Below are positions 31,891-41,525 of a stretch of DNA of 64,000 nucleotides, one piece after another. The notes under the pieces are model-generated. The model did no database searches, had not been told where the DNA came from, and saw nothing but the letters and a program-made list of their open reading frames with translations. Origin of the DNA: Burkholderiaceae bacterium (GTDB lineage Bacteria > Pseudomonadota > Gammaproteobacteria > Burkholderiales > Burkholderiaceae_C); the NCBI GenBank assembly GCA_024235955.1, contig JACKLJ010000002.1:372001-436000 (forward strand), written 5' to 3'. Each line of letters opens with the position of its first letter. Position 1 is the first letter of the stretch. The position numbers and the translations under genes are program-made.

Positions 31891-32721
31891 ATGACCACCC
31901 TCGCCCCCCGCCGGCCCGCACCGCCCCTGCCCTTCGTCGGCGATCAGGGCCTGTACCAGCCCTCGCCCGAGCGGCCTGTGCGCGGCAAGCGCGCGCAGGC
32001 GCTGACGCAGGCCACGCACTTCGAGCCGCACGACCATCCCTGGGCGCAGATCGCTTATTGCGCCAGCGGCACGCTGCACGTGAGCGTGCAGGACACCCAG
32101 GCCGCGCACGACACCAGCTACGTGGTGCCGCCCTCGCGCGCGCTGTGGATCGCGCCGCACAGCCGGCACACGGTGGCGGTGCTGCAGGCCACCGAGATGC
32201 ACACGCTCTACCTCGACCCGGCCGTGGCGCCGCCGGACTGGGCCACCAGCCGCATGTTCGCCGTCTCGCCACTGCTGCGCGAGCTGTTCCTGGCGCTCGA
32301 GCACGCCGATGCTGGCCCGCGCGAAGAGCACCTGTCGGCGTTGATGCTGCTGGAGGTGGCGCAGGCCGGCACCGAGCCGCTGGGCGTGCCGCTGCCGCGC
32401 ACCGAAGGCGGTGACAAGCGCCTGCGGGCCCTGTGCGAAGCCGTGCTGCGCGCGCCCGCCGAGCGCGCGACGCTGGCCGACTGGGCGCGCAGCGTGGGCG
32501 CCAGCGAGCGCACGGCCGCGCGCCTGTTCCGCGACGAGCTCGGCACGTCCTACCCCGGCTGGCGACGCCAGGTGGTGCTGGCATACGCCCTGCCGCTGCT
32601 GGCGCGCGGCACGCCGGTCGGCCAGGTGGCCGCCGCCTGCGGCTACGCCAGCGAAAGCGCCTTTGGCGCCATGGTCAAGGCACAGCTCGGCCAGCCACCC
32701 AGCGCATTTCAAGCAAAATAG
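31891..32721 (+). CDS. AraC-family regulator with N-terminal cupin sensor
   Basis: 276 residues. The cupin half (about 30-130) includes HFEPHDHPWAQIAYCASGTLHVSVQD and VVPPSRALWIAPHSRHTVAVL, the RmlC-type barrel found in YdeC/NimR-like regulators. The C-terminal HTH pair is TLADWARSVGASERTAARLFRDELG and GQVAAACGYASESAFGAMVKAQLGQPPSAF. It is divergent from the MFS gene with 165 bases between, a common pairing in which the regulator responds to the transporter's substrate. Confidence 0.88.
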   Translation: MTTLAPRRPAPPLPFVGDQGLYQPSPERPVRGKRAQALTQATHFEPHDHPWAQIAYCASGTLHVSVQDTQAAHDTSYVVPPSRALWIAPHSRHTVAVLQATEMHTLYLDPAVAPPDWATSRMFAVSPLLRELFLALEHADAGPREEHLSALMLLEVAQAGTEPLGVPLPRTEGGDKRLRALCEAVLRAPAERATLADWARSVGASERTAARLFRDELGTSYPGWRRQVVLAYALPLLARGTPVGQVAAACGYASESAFGAMVKAQLGQPPSAFQAK

Positions 32722-32760
32722 GCCGCAGGCCGGCTCCTGACGGGCGCAGGCAGCTCATTT
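32715..32760 (-). repeat. Family B dispersed repeat
   Basis: Reverse-orientation copy (AGGCCGCAGGCCGGCTCCTG then GACGGGCGCAGGCAGCT) overlapping the last bases of the AraC gene, including its stop codon, and lying before the CDF gene. Confidence 0.65.
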
Positions 32761-32782
32761 TTTGGAAGCAGATTCATTCAGC

Positions 32783-33754
32783 ATGCAGGCGCATCCGCAC
32801 CAGCGAGAAGACCACGGGCACGACCATGCGCATGGTCACGATCACGACCATGTGCACGGTCATGCCCACGGCCACCACCACCACGGCGGCGGTGACTTCA
32901 ACCGCGCCTTCGCCATCGGCACCGCGCTCAACCTGGGCTTCGTGGCCGTCGAGGCGTTCTACGGGTGGAAGGTCGATTCGCTCGCGCTGCTGGCCGACGC
33001 AGCGCACAACCTGAGCGACGTGGCGGGTCTGGTGCTGGCCTGGGCCGGCGCCTGGGCGGGCCGCATCCGGCCCGATGCGCGCCACACCTACGGCTGGCAG
33101 CGTGCCTCCATCCTGGCGGCCTTCGCCAACGCGGTACTGCTGCTGGTGGCCATGGGCGGCCTGGGTCTGGAGGCCGTGCAGCGCCTGGCGCAACCGCAGC
33201 CCATGCACGGATGGACGGTGATCTGGGTGGCCGCCGCGGGCATCGTGGTCAACACCGCCACCGCCCTGCTGTTCCTGCGCGGACAGGACGATCTGAACGT
33301 GCGCGGCGCCTTCCTGCACATGGCCGCCGACGCGCTGGTGTCGCTGGCCGTGGTGGTGGCTGGCGCGCTGTACCTGTGGCAGGGCTGGGGCTGGATCGAC
33401 CCGGTGATGAGCCTGATCGTCGCCGTGGTCATCGTGTGGGGCACGCTGGGCCTGCTGCGCGAGTCCATCCACCTGCTGTTCGACGGCGTGCCGCGCCAGG
33501 TGGACGCACAGGCGGTGCGCGCCTACCTGCGCGCGCTGCCCGGCGTGACCCAGGTGCACGACCTGCACATCTGGGCCATGAGCACGACGCAGGTGGCGCT
33601 GTCGGCCCGGCTCGTCGCACCCAGCGGCCACCCGGGTGATGCGGTGCTGCGCGAGGCGTCGGAGATGCTGCGGGACCAGCACCGTATCGAGCACGCGACG
33701 CTGCAGTTCAGCCAGACGCCGATCGGCCCCTCCTGCGAACCGCCGCGACCGTAG
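32783..33754 (+). CDS. Cation diffusion facilitator (CzcD/ZitB-type Zn/Co exporter)
   Basis: 323 residues. The N-terminal ~40 residues are a His/Asp/Gly metal-binding tail (QREDHGHDHAHGHDHDHVHGH). Six helices follow, with the tetrahedral metal site formed by HNLSD (helix 2, about residues 75-79) and HMAAD (helix 5), the H-x3-D pair typical of zinc transporters. The cytoplasmic C-terminal domain (about 240-310) contains PGVTQVHDLHIWAMSTTQVALSARL. It exports Zn2+ (perhaps Co2+ or Cd2+) in exchange for protons. I took ATG 32783 (MQAHPHQ); a TTG upstream is not convincing. Confidence 0.92.
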   Translation: MQAHPHQREDHGHDHAHGHDHDHVHGHAHGHHHHGGGDFNRAFAIGTALNLGFVAVEAFYGWKVDSLALLADAAHNLSDVAGLVLAWAGAWAGRIRPDARHTYGWQRASILAAFANAVLLLVAMGGLGLEAVQRLAQPQPMHGWTVIWVAAAGIVVNTATALLFLRGQDDLNVRGAFLHMAADALVSLAVVVAGALYLWQGWGWIDPVMSLIVAVVIVWGTLGLLRESIHLLFDGVPRQVDAQAVRAYLRALPGVTQVHDLHIWAMSTTQVALSARLVAPSGHPGDAVLREASEMLRDQHRIEHATLQFSQTPIGPSCEPPRP

Positions 33755-34154
33755 GGGCACACGCCCTGCTTAAGAGCCCCTTAATTTGGCTACCAAACGT
33801 TGGGGTGGCCGGGGCCGCGCCAACCCTTATCCGGATGCTCGATGCGCCAAGCGGCAGGAACGCCGCGGCGCGACGCGATCTGCCGCCGCTGCCCCCGCAC
33901 TGACCCTGCACCGACCCTGCGGGAGCACCCGCAAAGCGGTGCCAGCAGGCCAGCTCTTGAAGAGCTCCCCAGGCCGCTGAAAGCTCTTCATGGCAAGCCG
34001 TTGCCGGGCGCTGCCTGGCCGCGAGGTCCGTCGCCATTTCGTTTACAGCCTTAAGCAACGGCATAAAGCACGCCCCTATCCTGCGGCTCGTCGCCGAGGC
34101 AATCCATACCTGCGGCGGCTTGAACCCACCTTCACCAACAACCGGAGGAGATCC
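33755..34154. other. Gap between CDF gene and fcc locus
   Basis: No gene is supported. A 9-bp inverted repeat, TGAAGAGCT (33958-33966) and AGCTCTTCA (33982-33990), with a 15-base loop lies in the middle; it has no T tract and could be an operator or RNA hairpin. TTTACA at about 34042 is a possible -35 for the fcc genes. GGAGGAG at 34144-34150 is the ribosome site of the cytochrome. Confidence 0.4.
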
Positions 34155-34454
34155 ATGAAGCCACTTCTTGTCGGCAGCGTGCTCGCCATCGCGGCCACGG
34201 GCTGCTGGGCCCAGACCACCCAGGTCGGCCAGGCCGGACGCCTGCTCGCATCCAACTGCTTCCAGTGCCACGGGACCAATGGCAAAGGCCCTGGTTTCGA
34301 ACGGCTGGCCGGCGAATCCGCGAACGAGATCTACAAGGAACTGAAGGAGTTCCAGGCCAAGCAGAGCTCGAACAACATCATGGCCAAGCACGCCAAGGGC
34401 TACACCGACGCCCAGATGCGCGCGCTGGCGGCCTACCTCGCCACCCAACGCTGA
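34155..34454 (+). CDS. Monohaem c-type cytochrome, sulfide dehydrogenase cytochrome subunit
   Basis: 99 residues with a cleavable signal peptide (about residues 1-20, ending GCWAQ). The haem-binding site is C35-F-Q-C38-H39 in LASNCFQCHGTNGKGPG, and the sixth ligand is probably M76 in NNIMAKHAKGYTDAQM, as in class I cytochromes c. It is periplasmic. It is followed 28 bases later by the FAD subunit, so it serves as the electron acceptor of flavocytochrome c sulfide dehydrogenase (FccA role). It is single-domain, smaller than the dihaem FccA of purple sulfur bacteria. GGAGGAG precedes the start. Confidence 0.88.
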   Translation: MKPLLVGSVLAIAATGCWAQTTQVGQAGRLLASNCFQCHGTNGKGPGFERLAGESANEIYKELKEFQAKQSSNNIMAKHAKGYTDAQMRALAAYLATQR

Positions 34455-34482
34455 GCCGCCGGCCCCGAAAGGAATCATGCAC

Positions 34483-35871
34483 ATGGAACGCAGAAATTTT
34501 CTGGCAGCCGGTGGCGCAAGCGTGCTCGGCTCCCTGCTCGCCTCCTGCGGAGGCGGATCTTCGACCGACCTGGCCCAGAGCGAACAGGAAGGCAGCGGCG
34601 AAGGCAGCTCCACCCCCGCCCCCTCCCCCTCCCCGAGTCCCGCACCGGCCCCAGCCCCGAGCGGCCCGGCCAAGGCCCGTGTCCTGGTGGTGGGCGGCGG
34701 CATGGCAGGTGCCACCGTGGCCAAATACCTGCGCCTCTGGGGTGACAGCATCGAGGTGACACTGGTGGAACCGTCCGCCACCTACACCTCCTGCATCCTC
34801 AGCAGCCTGGTGCTCACCGGGCAGCGCACGCTCTCGTCGCTGCAGTTCAGCTACAGCACGCTGGCCGCCAGCTATGGCGTGATCGTGAAGCAGGACACCG
34901 TGACGGGCATCGAGCCCGGTCCCAGTTCCGTGACGGTGACGCTGGCCAACGGCGGCAGGCAAGCCCCCTTCGACCGGGTCGTGCTGGCGCCCGGCATCCA
35001 GTTCGACGACGTGCCGGGCCTCGGCGCGGCGGATACGCTGAAAATGCCCCATGCCTGGAAAGCCGGCGACCAGACGACGGCACTGGCCGCCCAGCTGCAG
35101 GCCATGGCGGCAGGCGACACGGTGGTGCTCACCGTGCCCAAGACGCCCTACCGCTGCCCGCCCGGCCCCTACGAGCGCGCCTGCCTGCTGGCGGACTGGC
35201 TGTCGAAGAACAAGCGCGGCTCCAAGCTGCTGGTGCTGGACGCCAACCCCGGCTTCGTGACGGAGGCAGACAACTTCGGCAACGCGTTCTCCAACCGGTA
35301 TGCGGGCATCGTCGAGTACATCACCAACGCCGAAGTCCAGTCCGCCGATGCGGCCACCTTGAGCCTGACCACCACCATGGGCACGTTCAGCCGTCAGAAC
35401 TCGAAGATCGGCGTGGTCAACCTCATCCCGACTCAGCGCGCCGGCAGCCTGCTGGCCACTGCCGGGCTGAACAACGCCACCAACGGCCGCTTCGGCGGCG
35501 TGAATGTGCTGAGCTACGCCAGCACGGTGCCGGGCGCGGACCGGGTCCACATCATTGGCGACGCCAGTGCCACCACCCAGCCCAAGGCAGGCCACATTGC
35601 CAACCAGGAGGCCAAGGTCTGCGCCGACGCTATCAGCCGGCTGCTCACCGGCGGCCAGCCCGATCCGGGGCCGGTGACAAACTCTTCCTGCTACTCGACC
35701 ATCACCATGCAGGAAGCCTCGTGGCTGCACGCCGTCTTCCAGTACGACGGGGCGTCATCCAGCATGGTGGCCCAGCCCGCGGCCAGCGGCGCCTCGGTGG
35801 GCTGGAGCAGCGATGGGTTCAAGGACATGAACACCTGGTTCAGGGCGTTGATGGCCGACACCTTTGCCTGA
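34483..35871 (+). CDS. Sulfide dehydrogenase (flavocytochrome c) flavoprotein subunit, probable lipoprotein
   Basis: Oxidises sulfide in the periplasm and passes electrons to the cytochrome encoded before it. About 462 residues from ATG 34483 (34477 also possible). The N-terminus ERRNFLAAGG looks like a Tat signal and ends in a lipobox LASC (Cys about 22), then a Ser/Glu/Pro linker of ~40 residues. FAD-binding VLVVGGGMAGATVAKYL follows (about 66-82); TYTSCILSS holds the Cys expected to bind FAD covalently. PYRCPPGPYERAC contains redox Cys candidates. The C-terminal FCSD domain ends TWFRALMADTFA. A lipid anchor and linker are unusual for FccB. Confidence 0.88.
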   Translation: MERRNFLAAGGASVLGSLLASCGGGSSTDLAQSEQEGSGEGSSTPAPSPSPSPAPAPAPSGPAKARVLVVGGGMAGATVAKYLRLWGDSIEVTLVEPSATYTSCILSSLVLTGQRTLSSLQFSYSTLAASYGVIVKQDTVTGIEPGPSSVTVTLANGGRQAPFDRVVLAPGIQFDDVPGLGAADTLKMPHAWKAGDQTTALAAQLQAMAAGDTVVLTVPKTPYRCPPGPYERACLLADWLSKNKRGSKLLVLDANPGFVTEADNFGNAFSNRYAGIVEYITNAEVQSADAATLSLTTTMGTFSRQNSKIGVVNLIPTQRAGSLLATAGLNNATNGRFGGVNVLSYASTVPGADRVHIIGDASATTQPKAGHIANQEAKVCADAISRLLTGGQPDPGPVTNSSCYSTITMQEASWLHAVFQYDGASSSMVAQPAASGASVGWSSDGFKDMNTWFRALMADTFA

Positions 35872-35902
35872 AGACCGCGCGACACGGCAGCTCCGCCAGA
35901 CA

Positions 35903-35931
35903 CCCATCGGCCACGCCCGTGCGCCGATGGG
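35903..35931. other. Hairpin downstream of the fcc locus
   Basis: CCCATCGGC (35903-35911) pairs with GCCGATGGG (35923-35931) across an 11-base loop. There is no T run, so it is not a standard terminator, but it lies 32 bases after the stop codon and may stabilise or end the transcript. Confidence 0.4.
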
Positions 35932-35996
35932 CTGCCGGGTTCAGCGAGCCGCTGACCTGGCAGTGCTCCCCGGCGCGCTGGTTTCATGAGGAAATA

Positions 35997-36045
35997 TGCC
36001 TCCAGCCCAGGAATGGAAGGCGCGGACAGCTACTGATCCAATAGC
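35997..36045 (-). repeat. Family B dispersed repeat (diverged)
   Basis: GCCTCCAGCCCAGGAATGG then AAGGCGCGGACAGCTACTGAT: reverse-orientation family B with several changes, between the fcc locus and the clpB terminator. Confidence 0.55.
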
Positions 36046-36068
36046 AAACAGCGGATCGACCCGCCAAG

Positions 36069-36099
36069 AAAAAACGGGCTGCGTCGCAACGCAGCCCGC
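36069..36099 (-). terminator. Rho-independent terminator of clpB
   Basis: CGGGCTGCG (36075-36083), loop of 6, CGCAGCCCG (36090-36098); on the minus strand the stem is followed by TTTTTTC. It lies about 40 bases after the clpB stop. Confidence 0.9.
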
Positions 36100-36139
36100 T
36101 TCATGGGCGGTGCGGGGCACCGGCCCCATGTGAACCTTG

Positions 36140-38758
<2,619 letters not shown>

Positions 38759-38815
38759 GGTTCTTGTTCAGCAGGTGGCCGGCCCTGACGATACTTCGCG
38801 GGCCTGATGCCGTCC

Positions 38816-38843
38816 ATATGTGGACATAGTGCCCGTTTTCAAG
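38816..38843 (-). promoter_or_regulatory. Sigma-32-type heat-shock promoter of clpB
   Basis: On the minus strand CTTGAAA (38837-38843), 13-base spacer, CCACATAT (38816-38823) closely matches the RpoH consensus CTTGAAA-N11-16-CCCCATnT. It predicts a leader of about 50 bases before clpB. Confidence 0.8.
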
Positions 38844-38879
38844 CGTGCGTTGCCATCTGGGCACGCACGCGGCCAGCGT

Positions 38880-39434
38880 TCAGCGTGCCGGCCGCGCGCA
38901 GGAGCCTTGGCGGCGCCGGAAATCGGCCGGCGGCTCGGGGTCGCGTGCAGCGAACAGGCCGAGCCGGGCCTTCCTGGCAGCCTCCTGCTCCTGGGGATAG
39001 AGGCCCTGGTGCCAGCGAAAGGTCTCGTTCCAGGCCTGCCCGCTGGCCACCATGCGACCGGCCAGGTCGACCTCGCCGTCGAGCCGCACCACCGAGGCGA
39101 TGGCGCGGCCATAGCGGTCGTAGGTGCGCACCGTGACGCGCACGCGCCTGCCCAGCGCCAGGGCCTGCAGCGCAGCCCTGGACTCGGGGCCCTGGTCCTG
39201 GCAGATTTCCGGCGCATCGATCCCTTCCAGCCTCAGCCGGGCGCGGAAACCGCCGCCTTCGGGCCGCACCCAGAGCGAATCGCCGTCGACCACGTAGAGC
39301 ACCCTTGCGTTCCAGGGCGTGCCCAAGGGCGGGCGCTGGCCATCCTGCGCCCGCAACGGGCCGGCCGCCATCGCCAGCGCGGCCAGGGCCAGCGCGCCCC
39401 AGATGCGCCGCTGCAGGAAGCGCCCGTGGCTCAC
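38880..39434 (-). CDS. Thermonuclease-family (SNase-like) secreted nuclease
   Basis: 184 residues. A signal peptide is likely (FLQRRIWGALALAALAMAAGPLRAQ), followed by an SNase fold: ARVLYVVDGDSLWVRPEG (first strands, Ca-binding Asp), FRARLRLEGIDAPEICQDQGPE with the catalytic Arg and Glu region, and VRVTVRTYDRYGRAIASVV with the second Arg. RWHQGLYPQEQEAARKARLGLF is the final helix. It would degrade nucleic acid in the periplasm or outside. The GTG start at 39434 overlaps the moaE stop (GTGA), so it is translated with moaE although unrelated in function. Confidence 0.85.
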   Translation of the reverse strand: MSHGRFLQRRIWGALALAALAMAAGPLRAQDGQRPPLGTPWNARVLYVVDGDSLWVRPEGGGFRARLRLEGIDAPEICQDQGPESRAALQALALGRRVRVTVRTYDRYGRAIASVVRLDGEVDLAGRMVASGQAWNETFRWHQGLYPQEQEAARKARLGLFAARDPEPPADFRRRQGSCARPAR

Positions 39435-39907
39435 GCGTTGGACGCGGCGATGCCCCAGCGCGCCAGCGCGGCGTCGTCGGCCACGCGGGCGTCGACCCAG
39501 CGTGCGCCTTCCGGGGTCTGCTCCTTCTTCCAGAACGGCGCCTGGGTCTTGAGGTAGTCCATGAGGAATTCGCACGCCTGGAAGCTCTGACCGCGGTGGG
39601 CACTGGTCACGGCCACCAGCACGATCTGGTCTTCCGGCTGCAGCAGGCCCACGCGGTGAATCACGCGCGCGCCGTACACGTCGAAGCGCCGGAGCGCCTC
39701 GTCGATCATGGCCTCGATGGACTTCTCGGTCATCCCTGGGTAGTGCTCCAGTTCCATCGTGCTGACGGACTGGCCCGCGCTGTGGTCGCGCACCGTGCCC
39801 ACGAAGGCGCACACCGCCCCCACCCGCGCGTCGCCGGCGCGCAGCGCGGCGATCTCGTCGCTGACGCTGAAATCCGCGGTCTGGATCGACACCCTTTCCT
39901 GGGTCAT
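39431..39907 (-). CDS. moaE: Molybdopterin synthase catalytic subunit MoaE
   Basis: Large subunit of molybdopterin synthase, which adds two sulfurs to precursor Z. 158 residues. Family motifs: GAVCAFVGTVRDHSAGQSVSTMELEHYPGM (about 30-59), VIHRVGLLQPEDQIVLVAVTSAHRGQSF with the anion-binding His-Arg, and the catalytic Lys pair in LKTQAPFWKKEQTPEGARWVDA. Its partner moaD lies 1.2 kb upstream rather than adjacent, because a dapA-family gene on the opposite strand separates them. Confidence 0.95.
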   Translation of the reverse strand: MTQERVSIQTADFSVSDEIAALRAGDARVGAVCAFVGTVRDHSAGQSVSTMELEHYPGMTEKSIEAMIDEALRRFDVYGARVIHRVGLLQPEDQIVLVAVTSAHRGQSFQACEFLMDYLKTQAPFWKKEQTPEGARWVDARVADDAALARWGIAASNA

Positions 39908-40017
39908 CGCCGCCCCCCCGCCTGGGCCGCCACAAAGTCCGTGGTGGCCAGCGCTTCGATGCTCAACGTGTTCATGATGGCCAATTCTGACACTCCGGCA
40001 TGGTGCGATCGCGTGCT

Positions 40018-40143
40018 ATGCTGACAGCCATGTTCGCGCGCAGCCTGCCCGGCACCCTCCTCCAGCTTTCCGGCCTGTTTTGGCCGGAAGGCGGTGCCAC
40101 GCGCAGCACGCTGCTGAAAGCCAAGAAGCCCCAGCTCATCTGA
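40018..40143 (+). CDS. Doubtful small ORF upstream of dapA-like gene (41 aa)
   Basis: ATG at 40018 (or 40030) opens MLTAMFARSLPGTLLQLSGL and ends at TGA 40141-40143, 130 bases before the dapA-like gene on the same strand. It contains an inverted repeat, TTCCGGCC...GGCCGGAA (about 40070-40091), which would fold in the RNA. No ribosome site is obvious and the sequence is unknown to me. It may be a leader ORF, the remains of a gene, or chance. Confidence 0.2.
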   Translation: MLTAMFARSLPGTLLQLSGLFWPEGGATRSTLLKAKKPQLI

Positions 40144-40273
40144 CCGGAGCTGTGCGGTTCCGTCCTCGGATGAGCGATGGAACCCGGCCGGGCACTACAA
40201 GCGTCTTTCCCTTCCTTCGCCGACCGAGAACGGTTCATGAAGCCGGTCGTTCCCTGTTCGGAAAGGAATGCAC

Positions 40274-41140
40274 ATGTTGACCCAAGATTTCAGCGGCCTC
40301 TGGGTGCCGCTGGTGACCCCCTTCGACGGCGACGTCGTCGACCATGGGGCGCTGCGACGCCTCGTGCGCAGGTTGGGCCAGGAAGGCGCCACGGGTTTCG
40401 TCGCCTGCGGATCGACCGGCGAGGCCGCCTCGCTCGACAAGGCCGAGCAGCGTGCGGTGCTCGACACCGTGCTGCAGGCCGCGGGGCCGCTGCCGGTGGT
40501 GATGGGCGTATCGGGCTACCACCTGCCCCAGATGCTGGCCTGGATGCGCGAGCTGGGCGACTGCCCGCTGCACGGCTGGCTGGTGCCGCCTCCGCACTAC
40601 ATCCGGCCCTCGCAGGCCGGGCTGGTCGCCTGGTTCACGGCCATCGCCGATGAGGCGCAGGCCCCGATCGTGGTGTACGACATCCCGTACCGCACCGGCG
40701 TCACCCTGTCGCTCGACACCCTGCGCGAACTGGCGGCTCACCCGCGTATCCAGGCCATCAAGGACTGCGGCGGCGACGCGCGCAAGACCGAAGCCCTGCT
40801 GGCCGACGGCCGCCTGCAGGTGCTGGCCGGCGAGGACGCGCAGATCTTCGGCACGCTGGCTGCGGGCGGCGTGGGAGCCATCGCGGCCAGCGCGCACCTG
40901 GCCACGCAGCGCTTCGCCCGCCTGACAGCGCTGCTACGCGAAGGCCGGCTGGCCGAGGCGCGCGCGCTCTGGCGCGCGCTGGCACCGCTGGTCGATGCGG
41001 TTTTTGCCGAGCCCAACCCGGCGCTCATCAAGGCGCAGCTGGCGCTTCAGGGTGAGATGGCCAACACCTTGCGCCTGCCCATGACCGCCGCCAGCGCGGA
41101 AGGCGCACGGCGCGTCGCAGCTGCCATGACGGCGCTTTGA
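40274..41140 (+). CDS. 4-hydroxy-tetrahydrodipicolinate synthase (DapA family)
   Basis: About 288 residues, a full-length class I aldolase barrel: GLWVPLVTPFDGDVVDHGALRRLV at the start, the substrate loop GFVACGSTGEAASLD (GSTGE, about residues 39-49), the catalytic Tyr in IVVYDIPYRTG (about 135), and the Schiff-base Lys in IQAIKDCGGDARK (about 162). It may make dihydrodipicolinate for lysine or be a related 2-oxo-acid lyase. AAAGGA fits the ATG at 40274; ATG 40268 is also in frame. It is on the plus strand, between moaE and moaD of the minus-strand molybdopterin operon, and so appears to be an insertion. Confidence 0.85.
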   Translation: MLTQDFSGLWVPLVTPFDGDVVDHGALRRLVRRLGQEGATGFVACGSTGEAASLDKAEQRAVLDTVLQAAGPLPVVMGVSGYHLPQMLAWMRELGDCPLHGWLVPPPHYIRPSQAGLVAWFTAIADEAQAPIVVYDIPYRTGVTLSLDTLRELAAHPRIQAIKDCGGDARKTEALLADGRLQVLAGEDAQIFGTLAAGGVGAIAASAHLATQRFARLTALLREGRLAEARALWRALAPLVDAVFAEPNPALIKAQLALQGEMANTLRLPMTAASAEGARRVAAAMTAL

Positions 41141-41152
41141 ACGCGCGGCGGT

Positions 41153-41404
41153 TCAGCCGCCGGTGACGGGCGGGAAGAAGGCGACCTCGTCGCCGTCCTT
41201 CAGCACCGCGGCTTCCTCGCACATCGCCTGGTTGAGCGCCAGACGCACGGCCTTGCCGCGCGCCAGCGCCTCGGCGTAAGCGCCGCTGCGGGCGATCAGC
41301 TCGTCGCGCAGCCCACCCACGTTGGCGGCCTGCGTGGCCACGGCTTCGCTACCGGTGCCCAGTGCCTCGCGGATGCTGGCGAAATAACGCACGGTGACGG
41401 TCAC
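41153..41404 (-). CDS. moaD: Molybdopterin synthase sulfur-carrier subunit MoaD
   Basis: 83 residues of the beta-grasp fold: VTVRYFASIREALGTGSE at the start, the central LRDELIARSGAY helix, LALNQAMCEEAAVLKDGDEVAFFPPVTGG at the end. The C-terminal Gly-Gly is the site of adenylation and thiocarboxylation. It works with MoaE. It is downstream of moeA across a 121-base space filled by two family A-type repeats. Confidence 0.96.
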   Translation of the reverse strand: MTVTVRYFASIREALGTGSEAVATQAANVGGLRDELIARSGAYAEALARGKAVRLALNQAMCEEAAVLKDGDEVAFFPPVTGG

Positions 41405-41410
41405 AGGACA

Positions 41411-41524
41411 ACCCTCCGCGCTGCGCGCTGCGGGATTCGCGCTTGGGAACGGCCCGGCGCGTGCACTTCACGACCCTCCGCGCTGCGCGCTGCGGGAATT
41501 CGCGCTTGGGAACGGCCCGGCGCG
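41411..41524 (-). repeat. Two direct copies of a 51-52-bp family A-type repeat
   Basis: Copies at 41411-41461 and 41473-41524 differ by one base insertion and are separated by 11 bases. Each contains GCGCTGCGCGCTGCGGGA and ends CGCTTGGGAACGGCCCGGCG, shared with the family A copy inside cysN. The pair occupies the whole space between moaD and the moeA stop codon. Confidence 0.85.
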
Positions 41525-41525
41525 C

